In this document: piece by piece, positions 5,571-7,739 of the stretch | How positions within the stretch are numbered: position 1 is the stretch's first letter | Layout: each line of letters starts with the position of its first letter | NCBI GenBank assembly: GCA_945883885.1 | Contig: CAMCYM010000075.1 | Span: 1 to 7,739, forward strand | DNA: 7,739 bases | Reading direction: 5' to 3' | Origin: Chryseobacterium gleum | GTDB lineage: Bacteria; Bacteroidota; Bacteroidia; Flavobacteriales_D; Sanyastnellaceae | Program-made: the position numbers and the translations under genes | Notes under the pieces: generated by a model | Told to the model about the DNA's origin: nothing | Seen by the model: only the letters and a program-made list of their open reading frames with translations | The model's database searches: none

Positions 5571-7739
5571 GTGCAGCGGGGATGGAATCGGGTCCTATGC
5601 GCCGCGGTGGCGGCATTCCTCCTCGGGACGGGCGGGCCAGAAGGGCGTGCCCAGTTCTACGACGGATCGAATACGACGTACGGCAAAAACCGGCTGCAGC
5701 ACAAGGACTTTTTTTGGCAGTACTACCCTGCCGGCGACTTCAATGTCTTTCATTACCAAGGCGGTGCGGAGCTTGCACGGCGGGTGGTGCGGGCATTGCC
5801 TTCCGTGCGAGCCGAGGTAGAATCCACGTTCGATCGGTCCATCGAAGGGCCCATCGAGGTCCTCGTCTATTCCAGCATCCTGGATTTCAGGCAGTCGAAC
5901 GTCGGGCTGGCGGCGCCGGAGGGAGGAAACGGCAACATCGGCGGCACGGCACGGCTGGTCGGCAACAAGCTGTTTCTCTACGGTGAAGGCACGTCGTCGC
6001 AGCTCCTGCGCGACCTCCGCAGCGGGCTCACGCGGGTGCTGGTGCACCAAACCATGTACGGGGGCAACTGGCAGGATGCCCTCCGCAATGCCTCGATGTC
6101 GGACTACCCCGTCTGGTTCCTGGAAGGCCTGTGCGCCTTCATGGGGGAGCCGTGGTCGGCCGAGGTGCGCCTGGATGTCGGGGATTTGGCCGCTTCCGGA
6201 CGGCTTCGTCGCATCTCTGCTCTGGAAGGCAACGACGCGACGCACGCCGGACAGGCGGTTTGGAAATACATCTCGGACCTCTACGGCGACGCGACGCTCG
6301 CAAACGTGCTCTTCATGGCCCGGGTCGCGCGCAGTGCGGACAGCGGCATCCAGTACGCCCTCGGCATGTCAGTCGAGCAACTCATCGCCGAAGTCGAGGC
6401 CTACCACCTCGACGGGCAAGCGGCTCCGAGTCGGTACCGTGCGCCGAAGCGGCTGGGCGAACTTCCCCATCCGCTCCCCCGCCGGATGGCTGGACTGCGG
6501 GCCAGCCTCCACCCCGACGGCACCCAGGCCGTATATGCCACGGAGGACCGGGGCCAGGTGTCGGTTTGGCACGCGGATCTGACGACGGGGGTGACCCGCC
6601 GCATCGGCCGCCACGGACACCGCCTCGACCGCATCACCGACGCCGGATACCCGGTCTTCGCGTGGCACCCGAACGACCGCTCGGTGCTGTATACCGTCGA
6701 GCGCAGCGGCGAACTGGCCCTGATCACCTACGATCTCACGTCCGGAGACCGCGCAGAACGGCCCATCCTCCGCATGGACCGCATCCTGTCGATGGTGTAC
6801 AGTCCGGATGGCAACACGATTGTATTCAGCGGATTGCGCAGCGGCAAATCCGACCTCTACCGCATGTCCGCCCTGGGCAACATCCACGTCGCCCTGTGGG
6901 AGGACGACTGGGACGACCTCGACCCGCGGTTTTCGGAAGACGGAACCGCGCTGTACTTCGTATCGAACCGCCCCGATCCAGGCACGGGCGAAGACGCGGC
7001 GCCCTTCTACGAGCGGCGCAACCGTGCCGTCTTCAGCGCCGCTTGGGGCGCCCGCCGCGCCGTGTTGACGCAGCACACGGACACGCCCGAGTACGACTTC
7101 CGGTGGCCGCAGCCCGCTGGGACGGGCCGGTTCGTCGCCTGCGCGGCGTCCGCCGAAGGGATCCAAGAGGTGGTGACCGGGCGCCGCGACAGTGCGGTAG
7201 CCTTCATTGACACCATCATCCACTACCGGTTCTTCACCACCGTGGAGCGGATCGAGCGGCTCGAGCAACCCGTTCGCGGATTCGAGTTCGCGGCCTCGAC
7301 CGGCGAACTGGCGTTGACCGGGAAGCAAGGCGGGCGGATGCACTGGGCGCGTCGACCGGTCGACCTGGTGCCCGGCGGCACGGGAAGGGACGGTCTGGGG
7401 GGCGGGGGCGGGCCGGACTGGGAAGGGCTGGGCCTGCGGTGGGACTGGATCCCGGGGCCGGGCCAAGTGGACATCCGGAACTACACCTTCGGGAAGCCTC
7501 CGGTGCCCGAAGTCGTTGCAGAAGGGCCTACACCCGAACCGGCAGATTCGGTGCCGACGCTGCCCGTTCCACGGCCCTACCGGCTCAACTACGCGCTCGA
7601 GTCGTTGACGTCGCAGGTAGCGAACACCTTCGGCGGAGCGTTCTACCAGCCTTACACCGGCACGGTCCAGGTGCAGCCCGGGCTCGGCGCCCTGACATCC
7701 ATCTCGATGGCGGACGTGTTCGAAGACAAGCGATTTACC
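5571..7739 (+). CDS. Large exported protein: degenerate peptidase-MA-like region, TolB/WD40-like propeller, C-terminal domain (3' end outside window)
   Basis: The frame runs 723 codons to the window edge without a stop. The start is GTG 5571, the first start codon of a usual type after an in-frame TAA at 5559. The N-terminus is a signal peptide: basic QRGWNR, then a hydrophobic core, then a likely cleavage after A27 in GRAQF, so the protein leaves the cytoplasm. Residues 28-280 resemble a peptidase-MA-like region. Where gluzincins have HExxH this protein has HQTMY (159-163); WFLEG at 182-186 keeps the downstream glutamate. Propeller blades follow, with repeated HPDG, HPNDRSVLY, YSPDGNTIVF and FSEDGTALYF motifs near 314, 366, 411 and 454. 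A proline-rich linker (about 642-669) precedes YRLNYALESLTSQV and ADVFEDKRF, which resemble the start of the C-terminal region of large Bacteroidota proteins often annotated TolB-like. It is not true TolB of the Tol-Pal system. Its role is unknown. Confidence 0.85.
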   Translation, partial: MQRGWNRVLCAAVAAFLLGTGGPEGRAQFYDGSNTTYGKNRLQHKDFFWQYYPAGDFNVFHYQGGAELARRVVRALPSVRAEVESTFDRSIEGPIEVLVYSSILDFRQSNVGLAAPEGGNGNIGGTARLVGNKLFLYGEGTSSQLLRDLRSGLTRVLVHQTMYGGNWQDALRNASMSDYPVWFLEGLCAFMGEPWSAEVRLDVGDLAASGRLRRISALEGNDATHAGQAVWKYISDLYGDATLANVLFMARVARSADSGIQYALGMSVEQLIAEVEAYHLDGQAAPSRYRAPKRLGELPHPLPRRMAGLRASLHPDGTQAVYATEDRGQVSVWHADLTTGVTRRIGRHGHRLDRITDAGYPVFAWHPNDRSVLYTVERSGELALITYDLTSGDRAERPILRMDRILSMVYSPDGNTIVFSGLRSGKSDLYRMSALGNIHVALWEDDWDDLDPRFSEDGTALYFVSNRPDPGTGEDAAPFYERRNRAVFSAAWGARRAVLTQHTDTPEYDFRWPQPAGTGRFVACAASAEGIQEVVTGRRDSAVAFIDTIIHYRFFTTVERIERLEQPVRGFEFAASTGELALTGKQGGRMHWARRPVDLVPGGTGRDGLGGGGGPDWEGLGLRWDWIPGPGQVDIRNYTFGKPPVPEVVAEGPTPEPADSVPTLPVPRPYRLNYALESLTSQVANTFGGAFYQPYTGTVQVQPGLGALTSISMADVFEDKRFT

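Noticed and set aside
5516..5986. 156-residue plus-strand frame over the divergent spacer
   Set aside because: Overlaps the signal-peptide region of the exported protein in another frame and shows no family features.
6131..7210. 359-residue plus-strand frame inside the exported protein gene
   Set aside because: Arg/Pro/Gly-rich shadow in another frame with no start context or motifs.
6369..7466. 365-residue open frame antisense to the exported protein gene
   Set aside because: Composition is shadow-like, while the plus frame shows propeller motifs and a signal peptide.

Overview
The window looks like a chromosomal segment from a high-GC member of the Bacteroidota; the exact class cannot be told from sequence alone. 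The pointers are the PheT C-terminus, an acyltransferase with the NHQN-x-x-MD motif I seen in Bacteroidota homologues, a PhoB/PhoR-like pair of Bacteroidota style, a large exported TolB-propeller protein of a type common in that phylum, and the near absence of Shine-Dalgarno sequences before the starts. No mobile element, tRNA, rRNA or CRISPR array was seen.

Layout: (1) 1-2991, plus strand, a probable operon: the 3' end of pheT (phenylalanyl-tRNA synthetase beta), a PlsC-type membrane acyltransferase and a protein of four VOC modules. Both junctions have ATGA stop/start overlaps. The second junction also carries two tandem copies of a 26-bp unit, each with a perfect 6-bp-stem palindrome, so the true start of the VOC gene is uncertain. 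(2) 3070-4840, plus strand: an OmpR/PhoB-family response regulator and its histidine kinase. (3) 4841-5530, minus strand: a glyoxalase II-like metallo-beta-lactamase-fold hydrolase, convergent with the kinase; the two stop codons touch with no base between them. (4) 5571 to the window end, plus strand: a large exported protein (723 codons seen, no stop) divergent from the hydrolase across 40 bp. It has a signal peptide, a peptidase-MA-like region whose HExxH motif is degenerate, TolB/WD40-like propeller blades, a proline-rich linker and the start of a C-terminal domain that may be an outer-membrane barrel.

Working together: pheT is housekeeping. The acyltransferase, the two-component system and the exported propeller protein all concern the cell envelope or membrane, but the sequence does not prove a shared pathway. 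The observations most worth a second look are the tandem palindrome at the acyltransferase/VOC junction, the inactivated-looking metallopeptidase site in the exported protein, and the partly incomplete metal-ligand sets of the VOC protein. I found no convincing new multi-gene system here.
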